A DNA stretch of 6,972 nucleotides from Phycisphaerae bacterium (GCA_028277545.1 JANQGB010001369.1:1-6972), one strand, 5' to 3'; positions 1 through 6,129 are shown, counted from the first letter of the stretch. Program-made: numbers and translations. The notes: generated by a model not told the origin, from the letters alone.

Positions 1-1
1 G

Positions 2-265
2 GGCGGGGCGGCCTTTGCGCTGGTGGGGGCCTTGCGGACGTCGGGCACCGGCGACGCCGCCGCGGCGGCCGGCACGATAGTCGGAGCCGATCACGCCGGG
101 GCCTGCCTGGGAGCCCTGATCTGCGGAATATTATTGGTGCCGGTGTTTGGCACAACCACGGCCGCCCTGCTGTTGGCGGGCGTCAAGCTGGCCTCGGCCT
201 TGATACTGGCGGTGGGATCATCCGTGGGCCGGCCTGGCATCGCGGGGCCAGGCAGGGTCACTTAG
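2..265 (+). CDS. C-terminal end of a multi-pass membrane protein, probably fused MFS/spermidine synthase-like (5' truncated)
   Basis: The reading frame is open from the left edge (first full codon at base 2) to a TAG at 263-265, giving 87 residues of a protein that begins outside the window. About 40 residues in the middle are strongly hydrophobic and look like two transmembrane helices split by a Pro-Val-Phe-Gly turn. The pattern ADHAGACLGALICGILLVP resembles the 'D-x-x-G-x-x-x-G-A-L' plus 'P-x-x-G' helix hairpin in the last membrane segments of fused MFS/spermidine synthase-like proteins. That assignment rests on this short motif only; another MFS-type transporter is possible. The last 15 or so residues are a Gly/Pro/Arg-rich cytoplasmic-looking tail. 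The gene converges on the radical SAM gene to its right, and the two stop codons overlap. No function beyond membrane protein can be shown from this fragment. Confidence 0.6.
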   Translation, partial: GGAAFALVGALRTSGTGDAAAAAGTIVGADHAGACLGALICGILLVPVFGTTTAALLLAGVKLASALILAVGSSVGRPGIAGPGRVT

Positions 266-1404
266 CGCCACACGCCCGGCAGCCGGTGACGGCATTTGCG
301 GCAGGTGCCTCGCTGCAGCTTGTTGTCCAGCACCTTGAATCCCAGGCGTTGAATCGCGGTGTCGCCGCACTTGGCGCAGGTCGTGTTGGTGCCCTCGTGC
401 GGCGCGATGTTGGAGGTGTATACGTAACGCAGGCCGGACTCCCGGGCCATGTCGCAGGCAGCGTCGAGTGTTGGCACCGCGGTGCGCGGCAGATTGGCCA
501 GGCGATACTTGGGCACGAAGCGGGCGAAATGTACAGGTACGTCCCGGTCCAGGTGCCCGCGGACCCACTCGCACATCTCCCGTATCTGCGTCGGATCATC
601 GTTGTAGGTCGGCACGACCACGTTGATCAACTCCAGCCAGCAGTCCGTCCGGCGCTTGATCGACTCGATGGCTCGCAACACGGGCGCCAGCCGGGCCCCC
701 ACCACCTGGTCGTAGAATGCCTCGGTGAAGCCCTTGAGCGAGATGGCAAAGGCGTCGACGTGCTGAGCCAAGTCCACCAGGGGTTCCGGCTCGACGTACC
801 CTCCGCTGGCGACGACGACCTTCAGGCCCGCCCTCCTGGCTTCGATGGCGATGTCCTTGGCGTATTCGAGGAAGGCGATCGGCTCGGTGTAGCTGAAGGC
901 TATGGTGTCGATACCCTTCTTGCGGGCCGCCGCCACCGCCTCGGCCGGCGGCAGGTCGAAGGTCTTCAGCTCCTGGGGCTCTCTCTGCGAATGCTGCCAG
1001 TTCTGGCAGTAGAGGCATCTCAGGTTGCAGCCGCCGACCGCGATGGTCAACGTCTTGCTGCCCGGCCGAAAGTGGTTGAGCGGCAGTTTCTCGATGGCGT
1101 CGACGCTCAGGATGCAGGGGTTGGCATAGGCCCGGTTGACGTGCCGGCCCGCGATGTTGATGCGTGCGAGGCACTGCCCCAACTCGCCGGGTGAGAGCAC
1201 GCAGTGCCGCGGGCACACCTGGCACTCGATCTCAGAACCGATCCCGGGCTCGTAGTAGTCCACCTCTCGCCGGGAGGGATCGACCGGCTGTCCCCACGCG
1301 CAGCGCGGGAAGGTCGCCCCCATCCCGCAGGCCAGGCAGGAACCGCCCGCGTAGCGGCTCAGTGCCGAAAGAAAGTCCCTGCGGTCCAGGTGGTCATTGT
1401 TCAT
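262..1404 (-). CDS. amrS: AmmeMemoRadiSam system radical SAM enzyme, second (divergent) copy, with twin-arginine leader
   Basis: This 380-residue protein belongs to the AmrS family, relatives of pyruvate formate-lyase activase (PflA). AmrS proteins are predicted to bind a [4Fe-4S] cluster and cleave S-adenosylmethionine; the substrate is unknown. The radical SAM triad CNLRCLYC (C126, C130, C133) is followed by the family signature QNWQHSQ. A Cys-rich N-terminal motif (C61, C64, C68, C78) and a C-terminal zinc-ribbon-like set (C343, C346, C368, C371) are also typical. The family blocks SYTEPIAFLEY, HFARF and NLPRT are present. The N-terminus has LDRRDFL (R8-R9) and then a weakly hydrophobic stretch to about residue 38, a Tat-type leader. 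I chose ATG 1404 because it puts the twin arginine near the N-terminus; a weak AGAGAT lies 4 nt upstream. A longer frame from TTG 1470 would run into the upstream gene. Three positions conserved in the other copy differ here (G201, S222, V297). The gene lies 52 nt behind the LxxxQ membrane protein and is probably co-transcribed with it. Confidence 0.93.
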   Translation of the reverse strand: MNNDHLDRRDFLSALSRYAGGSCLACGMGATFPRCAWGQPVDPSRREVDYYEPGIGSEIECQVCPRHCVLSPGELGQCLARINIAGRHVNRAYANPCILSVDAIEKLPLNHFRPGSKTLTIAVGGCNLRCLYCQNWQHSQREPQELKTFDLPPAEAVAAARKKGIDTIAFSYTEPIAFLEYAKDIAIEARRAGLKVVVASGGYVEPEPLVDLAQHVDAFAISLKGFTEAFYDQVVGARLAPVLRAIESIKRRTDCWLELINVVVPTYNDDPTQIREMCEWVRGHLDRDVPVHFARFVPKYRLANLPRTAVPTLDAACDMARESGLRYVYTSNIAPHEGTNTTCAKCGDTAIQRLGFKVLDNKLQRGTCRKCRHRLPGVWR

Positions 1405-1456
1405 GCTATCTCTGCGGGATGCCTGGCCACCGGCTGCCCTTGTAGCGGCCCGCGGC

Positions 1457-2863
1457 CTACGTCCCCCCAATCATCTGGTAGCTGCGCTCGCGAAGCTGAT
1501 CGATGAATTCGGGCTTGAGCATGAAGCGGGCGATCGGCCCGGCCAGGCCCCGGTCGCGGGCCATGCTGTCGATCTCGGTCCTGAGTTCTTCCGCCAGGTC
1601 ACGCGGGGCGATCTTCAGCGCCAGGTCCGCCTTGTCCAGTTCGAAGTCGACGTCCGACATGGCGGCCGCCTCTCGGGCGGTTGCAATGAGCAGCGCTTTA
1701 CGTTCACGGCGCTGCGCCGGTGGCAGCGAGCCGAAGCGTTCCTCCTGGCGCGCAAGAACGCCCTCGGCCATCTTCTCCAGTCGGGCCTCCGGCGCCTTTC
1801 TGGCCCGCGTGAGCCAGCGCTCCATACCGGAGTTGTCCGTGGCTTGGCCTATGCGGACCGGGTCCTTGAGATTCTTGGGCGGAACCAGGCAGGGTTTGTA
1901 TTCTGCCAGCACCTGTCGCTGCCCGACGTTCAGCGTCTCCTCGACGGCGCGCTCCAGCCCGATCAGCGGAGCCCGCTTCTGCTCCGGCGTGGCACCTCTT
2001 TTGCGACGGGCCTCCTGGATTCTCGGTGCGCCCTGGTCATAGAGAGCCACGATCCGGGCGACCTGCTCGCTGCTGAGGTGCAGCCCGTTGATCAGGTTCC
2101 AGTTGTTGATCTCGGTACGGAGTTGGCGTACCTCGGCCTGCTGTTGGTCGAACTTCCACATAGGGTGTTCTTCGGTCCCGTGCTCCAGGACCTGCGCCGC
2201 GTGTTCGATGGTCTCCGGCGGCTTGACGCGGGCGATCTTCCCCAAGGCTATGCCGGCCGCGGGGTGAAAGAGATACTCCCCCAGCTTGCCCGGCCGGGGG
2301 TGGACCTCCGCCCGCACTTCCTTGAGCTGCCGCCGGGCCTTGGCCAGTCGATCGCGTCCGCGACTGCGGTCCTTCTTCTTGTCCGAGTTCACCAGGCGGC
2401 GCTGGCTCGGAGAGAGGACTTGCGACACCTCCTTCTCCAGGCCGATCATCTGCTCGCTCAACGACTCGCGCACGTCCTTGGCCTGGCGGTGTACTCGGTT
2501 GGTACGGCGCTCTATCTCGGGGCTGAAGCCCTGGTTCAGCCGGTCTTCCATGGCGAAGTCACTGTAAGCCTCGACCATGTCGGGCAGCATGGCCGCCAGC
2601 GTCTGGTAAGCCTCGACGCGCAGGACCACGGCCCGCTCGACGATGGGCAGGATTCGTTGTGCCTGCCGGCGGTTGAGCCATAAGTCATGAACAGCCCGCT
2701 GGGCACGCTCCGCTTCACGCTGCCGGGCGGCCTGGGCCCGGGGATCAACCGGTGGGTCGTCGTGGCAATGATCGGCCACGACGGCCGCCGTGCAGAACGC
2801 GAGCAGGCCGATAACAACCGGCATCACCCACCACTGAACTGGAATCCGAGTCGAAGGGTCCAT
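1457..2863 (-). CDS. Membrane-anchored, highly charged helical protein with LxxxQ motifs (unknown function)
   Basis: I do not recognise a characterised family for this 468-residue protein. One hydrophobic segment (about residues 11-31, from WWVMPVVIGLL) follows a short N-tail, so it is either an uncleaved anchor or a signal peptide, with the rest probably outside the membrane. A His/Asp-rich patch, DHCHDD, follows at 31-36. The remainder is dominated by Arg, Glu, Gln and Ala, with long predicted helices and probable coiled coil. Five pentapeptides of LxxxQ form occur: LNRRQ (63), LSPSQ (150), LSSEQ (263), LNVGQ (311) and LPPAQ (380). They recall the LTxxQ motif of periplasmic CpxP/Spy-type chaperones and metal-resistance proteins, although this protein is two to three times longer. 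IGLEKEV (140) and IGLERAV (301) each precede an LxxxQ, suggesting an internal duplication. A Pro-rich loop, CLVPPKNLKDPVRIGQ, starts at C325. The start is secure: a near-perfect Shine-Dalgarno lies 5 nt before ATG 2863. The downstream neighbour is a radical SAM AmrS paralogue. Confidence 0.85.
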   Translation of the reverse strand: MDPSTRIPVQWWVMPVVIGLLAFCTAAVVADHCHDDPPVDPRAQAARQREAERAQRAVHDLWLNRRQAQRILPIVERAVVLRVEAYQTLAAMLPDMVEAYSDFAMEDRLNQGFSPEIERRTNRVHRQAKDVRESLSEQMIGLEKEVSQVLSPSQRRLVNSDKKKDRSRGRDRLAKARRQLKEVRAEVHPRPGKLGEYLFHPAAGIALGKIARVKPPETIEHAAQVLEHGTEEHPMWKFDQQQAEVRQLRTEINNWNLINGLHLSSEQVARIVALYDQGAPRIQEARRKRGATPEQKRAPLIGLERAVEETLNVGQRQVLAEYKPCLVPPKNLKDPVRIGQATDNSGMERWLTRARKAPEARLEKMAEGVLARQEERFGSLPPAQRRERKALLIATAREAAAMSDVDFELDKADLALKIAPRDLAEELRTEIDSMARDRGLAGPIARFMLKPEFIDQLRERSYQMIGGT

Positions 2864-2868
2864 GGCTG

Positions 2869-2877
2869 CACCTCCTT
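2869..2877 (-). promoter_or_regulatory. Strong Shine-Dalgarno for the LxxxQ membrane protein
   Basis: On the minus strand this reads AAGGAGGTG, an almost full match to the anti-Shine-Dalgarno tail of 16S rRNA, with a 5-nt spacer to ATG 2863. It fixes the start and rules out the longer frame from GTG 3025. It is the strongest ribosome site I see in the window, which suggests high translation of this gene. Confidence 0.85.
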
Positions 2878-2893
2878 CGGAATGGCCATCTCT

Positions 2894-2921
2894 ATTGTAA
2901 GCCAAACGCTCCTGCATCCAA
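2894..2921 (-). promoter_or_regulatory. Candidate sigma70-type promoter for the LxxxQ protein / second AmrS unit
   Basis: The minus strand has a -10-like TACAAT (2899-2894) and, 16 nt upstream, a weak -35-like TTGGAT (2921-2916). A transcript starting just downstream would have a leader of roughly 20-25 nt that carries the strong Shine-Dalgarno. The location, an AT-richer patch in GC-rich DNA directly before the gene, supports it. The -35 match is only partial, so this is a candidate. Confidence 0.4.
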
Positions 2922-3014
2922 ACTATTGCTTCGGCCAATAGCGGGCCGGCCCTGAGAATCCGGCCGAGCGACCGGCGGTGACCGAACACGCCTTCCCTCC
3001 AACGCCGGAGCGTC

Positions 3015-3030
3015 GACCGGTCCACCGGTC
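3015..3030. repeat. Short inverted repeat upstream of the LxxxQ gene
   Basis: Perfect 7-bp arms GACCGGT and ACCGGTC are separated by CC. The repeat lies about 150 bp before the LxxxQ protein start and just outside the 33-bp repeat array. It could be a protein-binding palindrome or a small hairpin; no T-run follows on either strand. Confidence 0.4.
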
Positions 3031-3038
3031 TAGGCGGA

Positions 3039-3287
3039 GCGGCCCGAAGGCCGGCGCATGGAGTTGGGTGAGCGGAGCGAACGCCGGTGCATAGGACTGG
3101 GCGAGCGGCGCGACGGCCCGTGCATAGAGTTGGGTGAGCGGGGCGAAGTCCGGTACATAGGACTGGGCGAGCGGCGCGAAGGCCGTTGCATATAGCTGGA
3201 TGAGCGGAGCTAACTCCAACGCGTAGGTCTGGGTGACCAGGGCGAAGGCCGGTACATGGGGCTGGGCGAGCGGGGCGAAGTCCTGTG
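3039..3287. repeat. 33-bp tandem repeat array, about 7.5 copies
   Basis: Units begin at 3039, 3072, 3105, 3138, 3171, 3204, 3237 and (half unit, degrading) 3270. Each follows the pattern GCGGNGCGAAGNCCGGTGCA then TAG(N)(N)CTGGG(C/T)GA. The copies are diverged, with the 3204 and 3237 units least alike. Units 3039/3105 share GAGTTGGGTGA and units 3072/3138 share GGACTGGGCGA, so the inner part is really a 66-bp two-unit repeat. Since 33 is divisible by three, frames are kept. On the minus strand one frame stays open throughout and would encode an 11-residue period, L-(A/T)-Q-x-(Y/H)-A-P-A-F-A-P. That frame has only a TTG start (3291) and no clear ribosome site, so I call the array non-coding or a decayed coding repeat. 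It is not a CRISPR: there are no unique spacers. Confidence 0.85.
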
Positions 3288-3300
3288 CCAATGCGCTAGG

Positions 3301-3318
3301 CCCGGCATTTATGCCGGG
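3301..3318. repeat. GC-rich hairpin sharing a CCGGCA...TGCCGG core
   Basis: Perfect 8-bp arms CCCGGCAT and ATGCCGGG flank a TT loop. The hairpin sits at the edge of the 33-bp array. It has the same CCGGCA/TGCCGG core as the hairpin at 3817-3837, so the two may be members of a REP-like family. No T-tract follows, so it is not a standard intrinsic terminator. Confidence 0.55.
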
Positions 3319-3345
3319 TAGACGACGCGTCGCGCCGATTGCCCG

Positions 3346-3363
3346 ACCCCGGTTGACCGGGGT
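3346..3363. repeat. GC-rich hairpin
   Basis: Perfect 8-bp arms ACCCCGGT and ACCGGGGT are separated by TG. It lies 27 bp from the 3301-3318 hairpin, with the palindrome CGACGCGTCG between them, so three dyads fall within about 65 bp. No poly-T follows on either strand. Confidence 0.5.
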
Positions 3364-3530
3364 TCTCGATGGCGGTCTTCAGACATTGCAGGTGGATCAC
3401 CGCAAATCAAAGTGCCGTACCACCGTCTACGTGTTCAAGGTCGCAACCGCGAACCGAGTCGCGCTGACGACGCCCGCAGCCAGGCCGATGCGTAACTCCG
3501 AGCCACGAGCAACCTACTGGAAGCGGACGC

Positions 3531-3549
3531 AATGCCAACCGCTGGCATT
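3531..3549. repeat. Short hairpin
   Basis: Perfect 7-bp arms AATGCCA and TGGCATT flank the loop ACCGC. It is isolated in non-coding DNA and has no T-tract. Its role is unknown. Confidence 0.4.
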
Positions 3550-3610
3550 CCACACCCGAATGAACACCGGACCTCGTGGAGTGCCTCAAGAAGACTGGAT
3601 CGTAACGAGC

Positions 3611-3628
3611 CGCGAACTTCAGTTCGCG
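3611..3628. repeat. Perfect hairpin CGCGAACT/AGTTCGCG, REP-like candidate
   Basis: Perfect 8-bp arms CGCGAACT and AGTTCGCG flank a TC loop. Dyads of this kind in intergenic DNA are typical of REP-like interspersed elements, but only one copy is visible here, so the family assignment is inference. Confidence 0.45.
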
Positions 3629-3816
3629 AGGACGCCCAAATGTCGATGACGCAACCTATACCCATCGATGGATAACGCGGACAACCCTGAGGCACCATGC
3701 CAGCGCGTGTGCAACGCGATGCCGGCCTCGAACGGCGTGTCGTCCGCTGTCTCCACCAGAACGCCGCCAGGCCGCTCACGGGCACACCACGCTGCTCAAC
3801 AAACCCTCTTGCCCCT

Positions 3817-3837
3817 GCACCGGCAAGATGCCGGTGC
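3817..3837 (-). terminator. Possible terminator hairpin after the AmmeMemoRadiSam operon, or REP-like palindrome
   Basis: Perfect 9-bp arms GCACCGGCA and TGCCGGTGC flank a 3-nt loop, 58 nt past the stop of the first AmrS gene, where the operon should end. On the minus strand AGGGGCAAGAGGGTTTGTTG follows, which contains only a weak T-rich patch about 12 nt on. It could therefore be a factor-assisted terminator, a 3'-end stabilising hairpin, or a REP-like element related to 3301-3318. The hairpin itself is certain; its role is not. Confidence 0.4.
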
Positions 3838-3895
3838 CACCAGGCAAATCAGCCCTCCCCAATCTGCATGGATACTGCCGTGCAAATCACGTCCC

Positions 3896-5086
3896 TCAGG
3901 CCAGGGCCCGGTCCTGCGACCAGACACCGGGTATCTTGGTGCGGCACTTGGGACACTGACCGTCGCGAATGGCGTTCGACGCCACCCTGAAGCCCATACG
4001 GGAGATGAGCTCGTGCTGGCAGTTGTGGCAGTAGGTGTTCTCCCCGGGATGATTGGGCACGTTGCCAGCGTAGACGTAGCGTATACCCGCGTCCATCGCA
4101 ATCTGCCGGGACCGCTCCAGCGTCGACACCGGCGTGCGCGGCAGATTCGTAATGCGATAGGTGGGATGGAAGCGGGTGAAGTGGATGGGCACGTCCGGGC
4201 CGAGGTGATCCATGATCCACTTACTCATCCGCCGGATTTCGTCGGCGGAGTCGTTCAGTGTGGGGATGATGAGCACCACGAGCTCGAACCAGATACCGAT
4301 GTCCTTGAGTATTTCGAGTGTCGCCAGGACCGGCTTGAGCTCGCCGACACAGGTCTCGGCATAGAACTTCTCGCTGAAGGCCTTGAAGTCGATCTTCACC
4401 CCGGTCAGGTGTTGGCACAGTTGGCGGAGCGGCTTCTCCTGGATGTAGCCGTTGGAGATCATCACGCTGCCCACGCCACGCTCGCGGCCCAGCCTGGCGG
4501 CGTCGTGCATGTACTCGTAGAAGATCACGGGCTCGGAGTAGGTGTAAGCGATGGTGGGTATCTTCCGCTTGCGGCAGGCGTCGATCAGCCTGTCGCAGGT
4601 GATAGCCCGGCTCTTGACCTGTTCGGGGCGGAACTGGCTGATCTGCCAGTTCTGGCAGAACTTGCACTCGATGTTGCAGCCCGCGGTCGCGATCGAGAAG
4701 GCCTTGGTACCCGGCAGATAGTGGAACAGAGGTTTCTTCTCGATGGGGTCGATGTTGGCCGAGCAGAGTGCCCCGTAGACCAGCGTCTGATACTGCCCGC
4801 CCTGGTTCTCGCGCACACCACAGTAGCCGCGTTCGACGTCGGCCACCACGCACTCGCGCGGGCAGAGCACGCACTTGACCTGATCCTCTGCGAGCTTCTC
4901 CCAGAACATGGCCTCCTTGCGCACCACGCCGTCGAGTTCGGGACCCTCCAGGGCATCGGTGCCGGCCACATCCTGGGCGACCGCACTCGCGCCGCGGCCG
5001 AGAGTCGCCGCCGCGCCGCAGGCCACGCCCAACCGAAGCAGGTCGCGCCGCGTCGGCTGGCAGAAGATGTTCTCGAGGCAGTCCAT
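3896..5086 (-). CDS. amrS: AmmeMemoRadiSam system radical SAM enzyme (AmrS), with twin-arginine leader
   Basis: This 396-residue AmrS-family radical SAM protein is PflA-related and is predicted to cleave SAM at a [4Fe-4S] cluster; its physiological substrate is not established. The cluster triad is CNIECKFC (C137, C141, C144), followed by the signature QNWQISQ. The family's N-terminal Cys motif (C72, C75, C79, C89) and C-terminal zinc-ribbon-like pairs (C353/C356 and C378/C381) are intact. Other family blocks are TYSEPVIFYEY (about 182), SNGY (211), KIDFKAF (231), HFTRFHPTY (302) and NLPRTPVSTL. Residues 12-17 (TRRDLL) begin a Tat-type leader with a short hydrophobic stretch ending near ASAVAQD, which makes the protein about 50 residues longer than typical AmrS. 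ATG 5086 was chosen because GAGGTG lies just upstream and the start falls one base after the DUF362 stop, indicating translational coupling. A longer frame from TTG 5131 has no such support. It is the last gene of the operon. Confidence 0.95.
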   Translation of the reverse strand: MDCLENIFCQPTRRDLLRLGVACGAAATLGRGASAVAQDVAGTDALEGPELDGVVRKEAMFWEKLAEDQVKCVLCPRECVVADVERGYCGVRENQGGQYQTLVYGALCSANIDPIEKKPLFHYLPGTKAFSIATAGCNIECKFCQNWQISQFRPEQVKSRAITCDRLIDACRKRKIPTIAYTYSEPVIFYEYMHDAARLGRERGVGSVMISNGYIQEKPLRQLCQHLTGVKIDFKAFSEKFYAETCVGELKPVLATLEILKDIGIWFELVVLIIPTLNDSADEIRRMSKWIMDHLGPDVPIHFTRFHPTYRITNLPRTPVSTLERSRQIAMDAGIRYVYAGNVPNHPGENTYCHNCQHELISRMGFRVASNAIRDGQCPKCRTKIPGVWSQDRALA

Positions 5087-5087
5087 C

Positions 5088-6116
5088 TCACACCTCGATA
5101 CGTTGAATTCGAGCAAGGTCTGCCACGCCAAGCCCCTTGGCCGCCGCGGTGGCGATATGTTTGGCCGGCCTCTTGTCGTCCGTCAGCGAGACCAGGCCGC
5201 GCTTTCGGCGCTCGGCTTCCAGCAGGTCGGCGCCGACCGCGTCCACCGCCACGACGTCGCTGCCGACCAGCAGGCCGCCGAAGGGCCAGGCGAAGCCGGG
5301 GTTCAAGGTCGGGCCGGCGTGGTACTGGGCGCGCGTCGCGTCGCATACCGTCAGCCGCCAGCGCGAGCGGATGTACCGGTGATTGGCCACGTCAGCGACG
5401 AACGGGTCACAATTATTCTCGTGGTACTTGTTGGGATTGTGGATGGCCCCGTAGAAGTTCTTCAGGCCCAGCGAGGCACCCGCCAGGCTGTGGTCCTTGA
5501 GGACCGGGACCGAGATCAGGGCGTCGACTTGCTCCGTCACGATGCGCGAGAAGCAGGAGCCGATCTGCCCGCTGGTCTGTATGTCCCGCTGGTACCCAGC
5601 ACCGGCGCGTTCGGAGTCCGTGCCGTAGCAGCGGACACCGCTACGGGACTTGTTGAGCCTGTACCCGGCGGCGGCCAGTTCCACGTCGAAGCGGTCCCAG
5701 ACAAGGATGTTCTGGGCAGGAAGTCCCGCCCCGCGCAGGCCGGCCACGATGGCGTCCACCACTGCCGGCTGTGTCGCCCGGCCCAGCGTGTTGACCTTGA
5801 TGCCCACCCGATCGTTCGGAGCGAACAGCGTCCGCCAGGCTGCACCGGCGTCGGCCGCGCCGGTCAGTCGCTGCATGGAGGCGTTGAGCAGGCTGACCAG
5901 CAACTCGCCCTGTTCGTTAACCGCCCCGCGCGTCAGGGCTTCGTCGCGGGCGATGACCACCGTTGGCGACCGGACCGACGACCGGCCGTCCGCCCGGGCC
6001 GGCGCTGGACGGAGAGCGCTGTGCAGGGTCACCCCCGCAGCCAGAGCGGCTCCCTGGCTGAGGAACTGCCGGCGGGTCGTTTCAGCCGGTGCTCTTGGAG
6101 GATCTTCACCGGGCAT
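5088..6116 (-). CDS. DUF362 family protein with twin-arginine leader
   Basis: This 342-residue protein is of the DUF362 family, whose biochemical role is unknown; some members carry ferredoxin-type clusters. Here TRRQFL (14-19) and a hydrophobic Ala-rich run up to about residue 42 (ending APARAD) form a good Tat signal with an Ala-x-Ala-like cleavage site. The family blocks are DRVGIKVNTLGR (102-113), VDALISVPVLKDH (197-209) and the SLGLKNFYGAIHNPNKYH stretch (215-232), followed by a C-terminal GSDVVAVDAVGADLLE block. No CxxCxxC ferredoxin motif is present; cysteines at 163, 188, 236 and 258 are scattered. ATG 6116 is preferred: GGAGAAG sits 6 nt upstream, whereas TTG 6131 lies inside that ribosome site. 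It lies 62 nt after the Memo-AMMECR1 fusion and is coupled to AmrS downstream, so an accessory role in the AmmeMemoRadiSam pathway is likely but inferred from position only. Confidence 0.93.
   Translation of the reverse strand: MPGEDPPRAPAETTRRQFLSQGAALAAGVTLHSALRPAPARADGRSSVRSPTVVIARDEALTRGAVNEQGELLVSLLNASMQRLTGAADAGAAWRTLFAPNDRVGIKVNTLGRATQPAVVDAIVAGLRGAGLPAQNILVWDRFDVELAAAGYRLNKSRSGVRCYGTDSERAGAGYQRDIQTSGQIGSCFSRIVTEQVDALISVPVLKDHSLAGASLGLKNFYGAIHNPNKYHENNCDPFVADVANHRYIRSRWRLTVCDATRAQYHAGPTLNPGFAWPFGGLLVGSDVVAVDAVGADLLEAERRKRGLVSLTDDKRPAKHIATAAAKGLGVADLARIQRIEV
5091..5096 (-). promoter_or_regulatory. Ribosome site and stop-start junction of DUF362 and AmrS
   Basis: On the minus strand GAGGTG ends 4 nt before ATG 5086 and lies within the last codons of the DUF362 gene. 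The DUF362 TGA (5090-5088), one G and the AmrS ATG give the junction TGAGATG. This arrangement favours re-initiation and roughly matched output of the two proteins, and it decides the AmrS start. Confidence 0.7.
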
Positions 6117-6122
6117 CGGCAG

Positions 6123-6129
6123 CTTCTCC
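6123..6129 (-). promoter_or_regulatory. Ribosome site that fixes the DUF362 start
   Basis: On the minus strand GGAGAAG lies 6 nt before ATG 6116. The alternative TTG start at 6131 overlaps this site and has no purine-rich stretch of its own upstream, so the shorter protein is preferred. Confidence 0.65.

Larger units (their letters stand above)
3303..3895. other. Intergenic region with no convincing gene
   Basis: Between the repeat array and the end of the first AmrS gene I find no frame with a recognisable protein, a credible ribosome site or codon use like the neighbours. The frames that are open on either strand translate to Arg/Ser/Pro-rich low-information sequence. What stands out is a set of short perfect inverted repeats: 3323-3332 (CGACGCGTCG), 3346-3363, 3531-3549, 3611-3628, 3662-3671 (CCATCGATGG) and 3817-3837. 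I saw no tRNA or known riboswitch. Confidence 0.6.

Noticed and set aside
286..1194. Plus-strand open frame of 302 residues opposite the second AmrS
   Set aside because: It is antisense to a gene with intact radical SAM motifs and shows no family features of its own.
1405..1470. N-terminal extension of the second AmrS to TTG 1470
   Set aside because: It would overlap the upstream gene's stop and push the twin-arginine motif about 30 residues from the N-terminus. ATG 1404 gives a normal leader.
1397..2683. Plus-strand open frame of 428 residues opposite the LxxxQ protein
   Set aside because: The minus-strand gene has a near-perfect Shine-Dalgarno, a membrane segment and organised motifs. The plus-strand frame has none of these.
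2864..3025. N-terminal extension of the LxxxQ protein to GTG 3025
   Set aside because: The strong Shine-Dalgarno directly before ATG 2863 and the membrane segment close to that start both favour the shorter form.
3039..3287. CRISPR array
   Set aside because: The 33-bp units abut directly with no unique spacers, diverge from one another and have no cas genes nearby. It is a simple tandem repeat.
3301..3363. Intrinsic terminator at the paired hairpins
   Set aside because: Neither hairpin is followed by a T-tract on either strand, and they lie more than 500 bp from the nearest upstream stop codon.
3435..3785. Minus-strand frame of 116 residues in the intergenic region
   Set aside because: The sequence is Ser/Arg-rich and low in information, spans the hairpins, has no good ribosome site and has no recognisable homology.
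3668..5500. Long plus-strand open frame of 610 residues
   Set aside because: It is antisense to the first AmrS gene, which has clear family motifs. The translation has no recognisable domain, and long shadow frames are expected in GC-rich DNA.
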